Source: Pholiota molesta (Eukaryota; Basidiomycota; Agaricomycetes; Agaricales; Strophariaceae). Taken from it: a stretch of DNA of 16,579 nt. The notes beneath the pieces are model-generated. The model searched no databases, was not told the DNA's origin, and saw only the letters and a list, made by a program, of their open reading frames with translations. Each line of letters starts with the position of its first letter. Within the stretch, counting starts at the first letter, position 1. The translations under genes and the position numbers were made by a program. This document shows positions 1 through 9,974 of the stretch, one piece after another. The stretch is taken from NCBI GenBank assembly GCA_014925825.1, contig JACGCK010000542.1, positions 1-16,579 on the forward strand, read 5' to 3'.

Positions 1-23
1 GAAATGGGTATGTATATAAATAG

Positions 24-41
24 GATAGTGATAGTGATAGT
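24..41. repeat. GATAGT x3 microsatellite
   Basis: Three exact tandem copies of GATAGT, at 24-29, 30-35 and 36-41. On the minus strand this lies about 200 bases past the last readable codons of the non-LTR retrotransposon relic. Some non-LTR elements end in short tandem repeats instead of poly(A), so this may be the element's 3' tail. That link is inference; a chance microsatellite is equally possible. Confidence 0.6.
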
Positions 42-239
42 ATTATACACAGCATTGCCCCGTCCCAGAGCGCCGTGTCCCGAAAGTTATCCCAGTACAT
101 GTGAGCTACTAAGTACCTTCGCTTCCGGACCTCGAGTATTGCAACCACACCAAGCTGTCCCCCAGCTTTCGCCTGGACGTCAATGTGGCCCCTCCTCCCG
201 AAGTATTAAGAGACTATCCTGTTACCACTGGTACATCTT

Positions 240-1310
240 CATAGCAGGCTATTACCCAGTCAAGTGGGAGTGACGGAACGACACTGGACTTGCCTCATAT
301 ATGGCTAAGACTTCATGAATTTTGCGAGCAGGCCGATGGTGTCCCTTTTAGCAATAGTGTGCGTAGTCTGTTTACGGGTTCCAGTGACTGATTAGCCCCA
401 ATCTGGGAGTTCAGCATCAAGTTTGCTTGCAAACTCGGTTCTCAGTGCAGCAATATCCTCATTACCCATGCATTCTAGCAGGTGTGTTCTGGGATTCAAT
501 ATGCACTTTACAGAACCTGCACAAGTTTTATCTCGTGGGATTTGGGCGTCTATGCTCTGTGTGCCGAAGTCGTTCCAGTGTGAGAGGGTGGCACGATCAG
601 TCTAGTCAGTCGACTCATGATTGCCTGTGTGCTGTATTAGCCACCTTCAGATAGTGTCTCAGTAGGAAGGTGACCTGAATGTATCCCTCGCCATCTTTTT
701 GGGCTCTAGCCTGTTACGCAGAAGGTACAGTTTCGTGTTGTCATCTAGCTCATTTTGTATTGCACGCATTGCTCCTCTGATGTCATCAAGGTAATCTCAT
801 CAACCATCTAGGATATAAGGTTGGGCATGGTTGTCTCAGGGCAGAGTTCAGCAATGATATTTCGGAGGTTTTTAATCCAGACACATGTTTTCAGTTGGTT
901 TTCAGTGTCCAGTATGTAGAGTCCTCCAGTGCTTTTCGAGCCAGACGCTCTGCTGGTAGCGCAACAAGATATTTTAGGAATTCAAGTGCGATCAGCAGAC
1001 GCCGAAACTTGAGTGGTATTAGTCCAGTCTCAGTAAATAACACGACTTTAATGGAGTTATTTGGGAGTCCGAGTAGGTGCCGTATGAATGCAAGCTGAAC
1101 CTCCTGCAGGTTTGAAGGTGGCTCTGGGTAATATCTAGGCATATCTCTGCTCCGTGTGTGAGATGGGGATCAACCAAGGCCATATATAGTGCTATGCCTT
1201 CGTCTGGTGGGAGTAGCCCAATGGTTGATTCCATCCCAAAGATGAGTCCTCCAATCTGTCGTGCTTTGCTCACTTTTTTCTCATAGCGAGATTTGAAAAT
1301 ATTATGTATA
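240..1310 (-). mobile_element. Decayed non-LTR (LINE-type) retrotransposon, 3' part of the reverse-transcriptase ORF
   Basis: Reading the minus strand from about 1310 downward gives an almost continuous match, across frames, to the region after the reverse-transcriptase domain in basidiomycete non-LTR elements. In order: IFKSRYEKKVSKAR (about 1300-1258), a DPHLTHGAEICLDI block (about 1165-1125), LQEVQLAFIRHLLGL (about 1110-1066), a block ending in LAR.ALEDS (about 930), NELDDNTKLYLLRNRLEPKK (about 745-690), HYLKVANTAHR (about 656-624), LTLERLR (about 580-560), a cysteine motif NLCRFCKVHIES (492-527), and HEVLAIYEAS (about 315-290). At least four frame changes and several stops lie between these blocks, so it cannot make protein. 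The catalytic palm domain and the 5' end are not recognisable upstream of 1310, which suggests a 5'-truncated or further decayed copy. The family is recognised from memory of conserved blocks, not by a search; the clade (Tad-like or other) is not decided. Confidence 0.78.
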
Positions 1311-2500
1311 CAGTATCTACAGTAGCACAGGTGACTACGATACTTTTAGGAGTGCGTCCGATGTCTACATGTCCTGCCTTGACTAGTTTCCCTGCGTCAA
1401 CGAGGTGGTAGTGACCTCATGTGGGACCAGCATAGGTGTAAGAGCGGCAAGAGGAGTAGAGGCGGAGGTGATAGGGATGGCCAGTGTTGCCTCCAGTGTC
1501 CACACTATTTTTGATGTCGTCGAGGGAGGTGACTCGGGGAGGGGGTCCGCAGGCCTAGACATGGGGAGTGTAGACTCTTGGTAACGGGTGTTCCACGAGG
1601 TGGGCGAGAGGCGGTCAGCACAGATTGCAGCACCCCGTTAAAGTATCGGAGGCTGGGGGCCATCCCGAGATGCTCCGATCCCTCCTCATCAACCGTGATG
1701 CCGCTGGGGACCCCACTTTCGTTGGGGAGCGTTGTTGGGGCTAGCGAGGAGGTGTGTCCGCATTCGGAGGGGAGTGTTATCGACGGGCCATGACTGATCA
1801 GTGCGATAGTGTCCTCTGCTGGTGCAGCTGGCCGCGACCGGCCAATTAAGGCAGTAGTTAGGCATTCTAGGATTGTATGGGGTGGGTAGGCAAGTGTACG
1901 ACGTACAGGGAGAGCAGGCGGCAGAGGACCAGTGCTCGTTATCGATGGGAGCTGATGGGACTGATAAGAGGCCGACGCTAGCCCACAGCCTCTTCCAACC
2001 ACACTACGTGCGTTCTACAAAGCATGCGGTGTGCAGGATTGCAGGGAGGGCGTCTAGGATGGTGTGTGTGTGTACGATGTGAGTGGTTGTAGGTAAGGAG
2101 GGCAGCCAGCGACAACGTGGGGTCTCCTGCGACCTTTCGGCCCTACGTCGCACGTTTTTATCAGAAATTTTACGTATACCTCCCACTGGATCAAAGGGGC
2201 TGACTGTACCGTTCACTGCGCTCGTCACTGTCCAGCCGGGGGTTTGGTGGGGTGCTCGAGGAGGGTTTTTGAACGGGGTCAGGTTTTGAAGGACGTTCTA
2301 TTTTCCATTCATGCGTACGCCATGAGCTCATTGATTGGATTTGCGTGAACGCAGATGACTGGCGGTGGTGGGATCGGACGCTGCGGGTTTTGTTTCTACC
2401 TTGATACCGTTACGCATAAACGAGCTTCCAGAGGCTTCCATGCGAAGTAACGGGAGGTTAACATGCTACAACAAGAGACTACAGGGACTGCGTCTGTAAA
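1311..2500. other. Unassigned region beside the retroelement relic
   Basis: No gene is recognised. The longest open stretch is on the minus strand (1505-2002, 165 codons). It is rich in Pro, Ser, Thr and Leu, with no motif I know, no start context and no visible splice partners. The region adjoins the retroelement on its upstream side (minus-strand sense), so it could be a decayed 5' part of that element or other repeat debris. I could not find reverse-transcriptase palm motifs or zinc knuckles to support that. Confidence 0.4.
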
Positions 2501-3394
2501 TACAGGTAATGAACTGCATACAAGTGATTCGTACGGATGGGATCTCGTGGAGGGGGCACAGCCGAGATGATACGAGGTGATACGTCAGAAGTTAAAATAG
2601 AAAGAATTGGATTGCATATGTAGTTCTTTGCGACGAACAGATTCAGAATAGATGACGTTCGGAGTTGGTGAACTGTCGAATTCTAACCGTGCAACCGTGA
2701 ATTGACCGATCGTGTATCGTGTGCCCGAGTCGTGTACACTGCAAAGCAAGTAGTTCAAAGCCAAGGGAGGCCAAGGTGGCCAAGGGATGTTCAATGATCG
2801 TCGTCTGCGCGAATAGACAAGAGAGGATTGGTGCAGCGGCCGTTGGTGTCTCCGAGCTAGACTGGGCGCTTGATTGTTGGACAGAAGTGGAGACGAAATG
2901 GAGGAAAATACAGGATAATAGAGACAACAAGGGGTATGCACAGCTGAGCAAGTCGTAGCAGACAATAGGTGTACACAACATTTGTATGGGTCATGTACTT
3001 ATGTAGGCGCGACAGACATGAAGACGCGCTGCATCTATCAGTCGTCCGTGCAGTGATCGGATTGGTTTCCGACATCGCAATAAATCAGCCGAGATAGCGG
3101 TTAATCCCAGGTCAATGGTCGATACGATGACCAGGGCATAGCGACGGCAACGGCGGAGATGATGATGGTAGAGACGTTCCCCCTGTGGGGTCCAAGCACA
3201 TACCCTAGCTCGCTTGGCGCCCAGTGTAGCTCGCTGGACCACTAGAGAGAGAAGCGCGAATAAGCAATTCTGGGACCGAGCGTGCTAAATCCGCGCGTGT
3301 CGCACCAGCGGGGTGGAGGGACGGCTGGGGTCGCATGTGGCCTTGAGTTGCGCCAATTTGAAAAGCCGATACGGGCAGGGTAAGCAGCGTCTGC
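2501..3394. other. Intergenic DNA upstream of the H+-ATPase promoter
   Basis: Several short overlapping frames are open on both strands between 2585 and 3242. None has a recognisable domain, consistent composition or intron signals. There is a short imperfect tandem of GGCCAAGG near 2766-2783 and a GATACG direct repeat near 2570-2584. I see no tRNA, no mobile-element ends and no conserved protein. It is best treated as distal upstream sequence of the plus-strand ATPase gene. Confidence 0.4.
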
Positions 3395-3751
3395 TCAGCA
3401 GCCGAGCCGCGGCAGGAGGGCCGGGACCCCGGGGACCGCGGTGGGCGTTGACGGATATACGGCGGGGAGGCGAGCGTGGGCCGTGGGCGTGGTGGACGCC
3501 CGGCGCAGGGATGGAGGCCGGGACGGGGGCGGCGGCGGCGGGCGGCGAGGGAGGGACGGACAGGGTGCGTTGGAGTCGGCGGGACGGAGGGGGCCGGGGG
3601 AAGTTTTCGTATATAAGATAAGGTCGGGGGGTGGGGTTGAGGGCCTAATAAAAGCAAACAGTTGGACTGCCTGACCCTTCTTTCTCCCCATCCTTCCTCT
3701 CCTCATTCCCGCCATCTTCGACCCATCTCGTAGCAGCTGCCACAAACAGCG
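3395..3751 (+). promoter_or_regulatory. Core promoter and leader of the H+-ATPase gene
   Basis: A TATA box, TATATAA, lies at 3610-3616, 136 bases before the ATG at 3752. The 200 bases before it are very GC-rich and strongly G-biased on the plus strand. After it comes a G-run block (3626-3643), then an abrupt switch to a pyrimidine-rich tract (about 3674-3712, runs of CTT, TCC and CTC) just before the start codon. A TATA box followed by a CT-rich initiator block is typical of strongly expressed fungal housekeeping genes, which fits the abundant plasma-membrane ATPase. The transcription start itself cannot be seen; a site between about 3645 and 3690 is my inference. Confidence 0.65.
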
Positions 3752-6700
3752 ATGAGCAACGTCGAGAAAGAGCCCGCCCCACGGGCACCTCCCCCGCACA
3801 GTCGACGGAGAATGTCGAGCCCGAGAAGAAGAAAAGAGAGTACAGGAATTCACCCCATGACAAAGAGGGCCCCTCCAGTAAGTTTCTAGTCGTCGTCGCC
3901 GCCCAGCGCTCATCTGTATCTTCAGAGGCCCTCGTGGACATGGACACTGTAGGTTCTTTTTTTCTGTGCTCATTTCCACCATGCCATACGTGACAGATCG
4001 AACTCAAAGCGGAGGATTTGTACGATAAGGAAAAAGTCGATTTAGAGACTATCGTCATCGACGACGTCTTCAAGCTGCTCCAGTGCGATGAGAATGGTCT
4101 TACAGCTGAAGAGTGCGCCCGCCGTCTCGAGCTCTTCGGTCCCAACAAGCTCGAAGTCGAGGAGCAAAATGCTTTCCTACAGGCACGTCACAACTTTTTC
4201 CGCGTTTACCCGTCGTCCTAATAATATTCTCCCCCCCTAGTTCCTGTCCTTCATGTGGAATCCCCTGTCATGGGTCATGGAGGCGGCTGCTCTTGTCGCC
4301 ATCGTCCTCTCTAACGGTCAAGGCCAACCCCCAGACTGGCCAGATTTCGTCGGTATCGTTCTCTGCTTTCATCAACTCTTCGATCGGTTTCTACGAGGAA
4401 CGCAACGCCGGTAACGCGGTCAAGGCCCTCATGGATTCCCTTGCTCCTAAGGCCAAGTCAAGCGCAACGGCGAATGGAGCGAAGTCGAATCATCCACCCT
4501 CGTTCCCGGTGATATGATTTCCTTCAAGATCGGTGACATTGTCCCTGCGGATTGCCGTCTTACGGAGGCCATCAACGTCTCCATTGATCAGGCTGCGCTT
4601 ACTGGTGAATCTCTTCCTCAATCGAAGAAGGACGGCGATCAGTGCTTCTCGTGAGTTAGCTCCTTCTTTCGCCTTGGCATCACGACTTAGTGCGCGCGTA
4701 CGCGATTTTTTCTTAGCGGTTCCACTTGCAAACAGGGTGAAGCTGAAGGTGTTGTCATTTCCACTGGTCCCAACACTTTCTCGGTCGTGCCGCCTCTCTC
4801 GTCGGACAAGACGATGACACTACTGGCCACTTGCAGAAGATTCTCGCTCAAATCGGTTCTTCTGCTTGGTCACGATCGGTACCTTCGTCCTTGCCGAAAT
4901 CTTCGTCCTCTACGCTGGCTTCCGCTACAGCTACCGCCGCGGTCTTGACAACATTCTTGTCCTCTTGATCGGTGGTATCCCCATTGCCATGCCCACCGTC
5001 CTGTCCGTCACCCTCGCCGTCGTGCCCAGCAACTTGCCAAGTACAAGGCCATTGTCACTCGTATCACCGCTATTGAGGAGTTGGCTGGTGTCACCATCCT
5101 TTGCTCTGACAAGACCGGTACTCTCACCACCAACAAGCTCACAATCGATCGCAACACCATCCAGACCTACGGCCCCTTCTCCGCTGAGGACGTCATTCTC
5201 CTCGCTGCTACGCTTCGCGTACCGAGAACCAGGATGCCATCGATGCCTCTGTGTTGCGCAATTGGTGACCCTAAGCGCGCTCGTGCTGGTATCAAGCTCC
5301 TCGACTTCAAGCCCTTCAACCCCGTCGACAAGCGTACCGAGATCACCTACCGCGAGGAGGCCACCGGCAAGCTCAAGCGTGTTACCAAGGGTATGACCGG
5401 TATCATCATCGAACTTTGCACCCGCAACAGACCGACGAAATCGAAAACAGGCTCGAGAAGGACGTTGAGGACTACGCCGCCCGTGGTCTCCGTGCCCTCG
5501 CTGTTGCGTACGAGGAAGTTGACGGTGACGATTATGAGGCTGAGGGTAACGGTTTCGAGCTCATTGGTCTCCTTGCTATCTACGATCCCCTCGTGATGAT
5601 ACTAAGCAAACTATCGACGATGCCCTCGCTCTCGGTGTCCGCGTCAAGATGGTTACTGGAGACCAGCTCGCCATTGCCAAGGAAACTGGACGCCGTCTTG
5701 GTCTCGGCGACCACATGTACCCCGCCAAGGTTCTCAAGGATGGCCCCGCCCCGGTGGCAACACGCCTCTCTCGACGAGATGATCATGGATGCCGACGGTT
5801 TCGCTGGTGTGTTCCCCGAGCACAAGTACGAAATTGTCAAGCGCCTCCAGGGTCTCGGACATCTCTGCGCTATGACTGGTGACGGTGCCAACGACGCCCC
5901 CGCTCTGTCCCGTGCCAACGTCGGTATCGCTGTCGAAGGTGCTACTGACGCTGCTCGTGGCGCCGCCGATATCGTCCTTACTGAGCCCGGTCTGTCCACC
6001 ATTGTCCACGCTATCCGTCAATCCCGTGTTATCTTCCAACGTATGCGCAACTACTCCATCTATGCCTGCGCTGTGACCATCCGTATCGTCGTCTGCTTCG
6101 CCATCCTGGCCTTCACCTACAAGCTCGACTTCCCCCCCTTCATGATCCTGATCATTGCCCTCTTGAACGACGGTACCATCATGACCCTGTCGGTTGATCG
6201 CGTCTTGCCCTCGATGACACCGGATAGTTGGGATCTTGCTGAGATTTTCTCCTACGCTGTGGCATATGGTATCTACCTTACCGCTTCTACGTGCGTTATC
6301 TTTCGTTCTACTTTCTGAATGCCTATGCTAATATTCTATCTATCACTCAGCGTCGCTCTCGTGTGCATCATCATGGAGACTACCTTCTTCCAAGACAAGT
6401 TCGGCGTGACGCTCGGATCCCTCCCCGTCGACAAGAACGACCCTCAATTGCACATGATTGTGTACCTCCAGGTCGCCATCATCTCGCAAGCGCTTATCTT
6501 CGTCACGCGTTCGCACAGCTTCTTCTTCATGGAGCGTCCCTCGACTGCTCTCATGGTCGCCTTCTGCATTGCTCAGGCCATCTCTTCGATCATCGCCGGG
6601 TTCGGTGACTGGGGCTTCACCAAGATCCACTCAATCTCTGGTGGATGGATCGGTATCGTTTGGATCTGGGTATGTATTTTATTTTGTTGGTTGATGTTGG

Positions 6701-7049
6701 GAAGCACCGCTTACCATTTTATGTGCAGAACATCATTTGGTTCATCCCTCTCGACTGGATCAAGTTCGCGATGAAGGCCACCGTTATCAAGTCGCTCCGC
6801 CAGAGGCACGAGGCCAAGGCTGCACACGAAGCCGCGCACGGCATCCCTATCACCCGCACCCAGTCCCGCGCGGCGTCGATCCACGAGTCGCTGTACTCGA
6901 ACCGTGTGTCGTTCATCAAGCGCGCGGCGCGCAAGGTGGGCTTCGGCTCGAAGATCTCGATGAAGCCCGAGGAGCTCCAGCGCTTCAGCAGCATCCAGGC
7001 CCAGCGCGTCGGTGCGACGCTTGCGCGCAACCCGAGCAAGACTGCTTGA
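3752..7049 (+). CDS. PMA1: Plasma-membrane P-type H+-ATPase (PMA1 type), frame broken by about 12 small deletions
   Basis: ATP-driven proton export across the plasma membrane (P3A subfamily), which powers nutrient uptake. Proposed exons: 3752-3877, 3926-3948, 3997-4182, 4241-4650, 4717-6290, 6351-6669 and 6729-7049, with introns of 48-66 nt. Visible landmarks: start [11 protein letters not shown]; actuator loop TGESLP (about residue 234); a membrane segment with [10 protein letters not shown]; phosphorylation motif CSDKTGTLT (aspartate about residue 382); ATP-binding KRVTKGM near 5380; hinge motif TGDGANDAP (about 640); late membrane helices; and a C-terminal tail with RSQSR-like basic and serine-rich text ending NPSKTA, probably the autoinhibitory region. 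Exon lengths sum to 2959; adding the 14 bases inferred missing gives 2973, that is 990 residues, the usual size for the family. All shifts are losses of one or two bases, mostly in short homopolymers, and every domain is otherwise intact, so sequencing or assembly error is more likely than a true pseudogene. The start was chosen because it lies 136 bases after the TATA box and opens the expected N-terminus. Confidence 0.93.
3786..5761 (+). other. Cluster of frame-breaking small deletions in the ATPase gene
   Basis: Switching frame to keep the conserved protein requires bases to be missing at about: 3786 (1), 4361-4370 (2 net), 4457 (1, GG to G), 4778-4782 (1), 4858-4862 (1, TTT to TT), 5022 (1, GG to G), 5208 (1, CC to C), 5256-5259 (2), 5427-5430 (1), 5587-5590 (1, five C to four), 5749-5752 (1) and 5759-5760 (1, AAA to AA). 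From 5762 to the stop at 7049 the coding sequence is clean, and exon 3 (3997-4182) is also clean. The positions come from frame analysis against remembered family sequence, so each is accurate only to a few bases. Confidence 0.82.
4183..4240 (+). other. GC-AG intron in the H+-ATPase gene
   Basis: This 58-nt intron lies between codons for AFLQ and [11 protein letters not shown], which are adjacent in the family. The exon ends CTACAG and the intron begins GCACGT, so the donor is GC instead of GT; the acceptor is CCCCCTAG. Apart from that position the donor matches a strong consensus (CAG before, CGT at +4 to +6). No GT donor nearby preserves the reading frame and protein. Because this gene carries many sequence errors, a miscalled base is possible. 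Confidence 0.75.
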
Positions 7050-8400
7050 GGTGGACATGGAGTGGGAGACGCGTAGGAGGCGGAGGGGTGGGCTGGGGCT
7101 GAGGCCGGGTGCCTTGAAGTGGTGGAGGAGGAGAGGAGAGAAGGAGGGGATTGTTGATGCATAGAAGAAGAAGAAATACTGAAAATACACCCCCAACGTC
7201 CATGTTCGACATCCGCTATACCCTACCGCGGATTGAGATCGACATCGACCATACCAGACACACAGACACACACTGTTACGACCCACATCCACGTTCGTTC
7301 CCTTGCTTTAATGCGTTTTCTCCGCTGCTTTTTCTTAGAGCTCTGTTTTAATTCCGCCCTTCAAAAGTTATTTTTAATCTCCTGCCCATGCCTTCCTCCT
7401 TTCCGTTTCTATGCGTTGGGCGCATTATGTAGCATTTCTCATCTCAATTGTAGACCTTGCCTTTGGAATACTGGCTGTGTTACGATACGCGATGTTCACT
7501 TTTCGTGTTTTGTGTCTTTGTGAAGAAGCTTGCTCTGTTATTTATCGCTGCGGTTGCGCGTTGGTGAGCCGTTCGTCTTTTGGATGTTTTTGGGTCTGTC
7601 CGCTGTGTGTTCTGTGTTTGCTCTCCGTGCAACGACGAGGGTTGTCTGGTCTCGTCGACGATGGTTTTTCGTTACTCGCTTCCGATATCCTCCATATCAT
7701 CGACGTCGCTCTCCGACTCCCTCCCTTCCTCTGTCCGCTCTCTTTCGCTCGGCTTCGGTCTCGCCTGCCGCCTTCGACCCTCCGTCCGTCTATATCCCCC
7801 ATACCGTCGTCATCGTCCCTCTCGACTTGGCCCATATACACACATCCGTTACCCACCCGCCCCGCCTGCATTGGATTTATATCCATCCTATTATCACCCA
7901 TCAGCATCGTTCAATAACCCGCCAATATGTACATACCTTCCCCCCGCATTTACCCCGCCCATCGTCACCCCCTCCCCCTCCGCCTTCTACCCCGCCCATA
8001 CCTATACCGGAGCGCCATGTTCTCGGCGCCGACGACGCCGCATCGATCCCTCCCATCGTGTTTATACGTTCCCGTTTACTACCCCTGTGGTTTTTCGTCG
8101 CGCATACGAGTGTTTTTTTCTTGTTTATTTGATTGAATGGTGTTTGCTAATTATTATTCCCTTCGACGTTTCTTTCTGTTCACGTTACCTTACGGTGTCT
8201 GTCTTCATGATGAGCCTGACGTTTGTGCCATGTCGAGTCTTGTTGGCTGTTTGCTGTTTTTTTCCTTTGTTTCTGTTCGCTTTTTCGTTTGTTATGCGTT
8301 GTCGTTAACTATTAAAAAAATTCTTGGACGTACTTACGATATGTTACACATAGAGCAATATAAGATGAATTGAACTGGCCTTTTTTGTGAGGAGTGAGGA
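7050..8400. other. 3' flank of the H+-ATPase gene, strongly pyrimidine-rich
   Basis: From about 7270 to 8320 the plus strand is dominated by C and T, with short TCC, CTT and TTTTT tracts. This leaves several frames open by chance (for example 7530-8132 and 7580-8308), rich in Pro, Ser, Arg and Phe and without any domain. Part is presumably the 3' untranslated region and terminator of the ATPase gene. A TTAAAAAAATTC block near 8310-8322 marks the end of the biased stretch. No convincing gene is seen. Confidence 0.5.
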
Positions 8401-9974
8401 TGCGATGAGATCGTTCTTACTGATTTATTCATCAGGTGCTGAGTGCTAATGAGATTGTTAGTGCAGCCAAGCTCACAAGCTTGCCTTGGCACAATATTTG
8501 AACTTCTTTTCCTTCAATTGCAAGCTACTATGTATACGCCCCTCCTCGGGCCTTGGCGATGGGAACGCAAGACGCTCCTGTATCACGAATGTCTACATCA
8601 TCGATCATAAGACTCAGAGAGGCTTCTCGAAATGACGACCGACTCGGAATAGTATGTAGAACATTCTAATTGTTTTCTGACCACGCCGCGGGTGTTGCTC
8701 GATAGTCGCCACCTTTCGCGTAAGTAATTAAAGTAACTCCTGAGTCCTGAATTCCGTCGTATGTATCTTTGAAAAAAATGATTAGCTATACTGTTTGAAC
8801 CACTCTGCACGCATGTAAGCGTAACATTGTCTTTGTTCCATTGTATTTTATCTTATATGTTCAATCTTATTTCAGGTTCTACGCAAATTCTCTGCCGTGT
8901 ATAATGCAATTGCCAATAATTTCCGCCTATGCATCTCCACCGGTCTGCGTCACTGGAATACAGTCTTTACGCGCGCTCTGGAAACCCCCAGACACTCTAC
9001 CCCACCGATTCCGGGCTCTTACTATTAGGACCGCACCCAAGGGGGGTCTTAGCGGCTTAGCCTGCCCAAGGTCGTACTTTGAGCAGCAGATGTTGCAGGG
9101 TCATCAAACTATGAATAGTTTGCATATCATAACAATTCTATTTCCAATTATCCAACCTCTCACCCCACCAATACGCTATTTTTGCATTTGCTCTGCCAGC
9201 AATTGAACCGCCAGCAACTTGAAATAAGATTCAGAGCACGATGTTTGGGTACCCTCGCCGCGTCTTGCCGCCACCATCAAAATTTCATAGAATATCTTGG
9301 AATGTCGTTGACGTTGGACGTCAACCTTGCGTCCGCTTCGAGGCGGAGAAAGCTCAACCTGATGACACTGCGCTGAAAATGCTAGCGGAAGCGGCTCTAC
9401 ATGTAACCGCATAACCCTTCCTAGAACTCGTATGTGTATGTATGCACTGCACTGCGGTGCGGAATGGTGCTACTTGCGGCGAGCCAGTGGCATTAATAAT
9501 GCAAGCCTTTTCCTCGACCAATGGCTAAAAGCCTCAGCGAAGTCCCTTTCTCAAGCCGACGGTTCTATCGGTTGCATTCCATCCAGCTGTTCGTAACAAA
9601 TCATAGATCCGCTTTATCGCCCAGTGTGCTCGCAACTTTCTCGCAGAACACCACTCTGTAACAGCGATCGAACAAACTACAACTGCCCATTGTATTTACG
9701 CAGGTCCTTTTCATAGCCTGAGGCACACGACAGATGTCAGGATTACGCATGGTGTCGAAGGAGCACAAGCTTAGGTGAAGTGTGAGATGACCTTAAACCC
9801 ATGCTGCGGTCTTTATTGAGTGTCCGGCTTCGCTGTGGACAATCATCCAGGGGGCTACGCACTGTTCCTAATCCTCCCTATCACTATCCCAATGGATGAA
9901 TAATGGCCAGCAATATCGTCGAAACTTCGTGCATTGTATTGTCACAAATAAATATACGCAGATTAACCTTATCC
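8401..9974. other. Intergenic DNA between the two convergent genes
   Basis: No gene is recognised. Open frames here are short (121 codons or fewer), overlap on both strands and have no conserved text. I looked for tRNA B-box sequences and found none. The part nearest 9974 presumably holds the 3' untranslated region of the minus-strand UGGT gene. The only structure I can point to is the inverted repeat at 9307-9325. Confidence 0.45.
9307..9325. repeat. Perfect 8-bp inverted repeat with ACGT cores
   Basis: GTTGACGT, a 3-base spacer (TGG), then ACGTCAAC, an exact inverted repeat. Each arm contains TGACGT, the core half-site of many bZIP transcription factors. It lies about 650 bases past the UGGT stop codon and far from any supported start codon. 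It could be a bZIP site pair, a small hairpin or chance. Confidence 0.5.

Noticed and set aside
1858..2110. A weak direct repeat (TCTAGGAT followed by GT/TG-rich text near 1868 and 2053)
   Set aside because: Only about 8 bases match exactly before it becomes simple GT-rich sequence; not enough to support duplication.
3395..4148. Minus-strand open frames of 195 and 167 codons opposite the ATPase promoter and first exons
   Set aside because: They are antisense shadows of GC-rich promoter and coding sequence, with low-complexity Pro/Arg/Ser content and no recognisable domain.
3752..5761. Programmed ribosomal frameshifting as the explanation for the broken ATPase frame
   Set aside because: About a dozen shifts would be needed, at sites without slippery heptamers, in a protein family that is made from one continuous frame in other fungi. 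Sequence error or recent loss is far simpler.
6711..7292. Minus-strand open frames of 193 and 147 codons opposite the last ATPase exon
   Set aside because: The plus strand here is the conserved C-terminal exon of the ATPase; the antisense text has no motif.
7530..8308. Overlapping plus-strand open frames of 200 and 242 codons
   Set aside because: Both are open because the strand is pyrimidine-rich. Their products are biased to Pro, Ser, Arg and Phe, contain no domain and overlap each other in different frames.
8401..9870. tRNA, CRISPR-like arrays or LTR ends in the convergent intergenic region
   Set aside because: No B-box sequence, no regularly spaced repeats and no paired terminal repeats were found on either strand.
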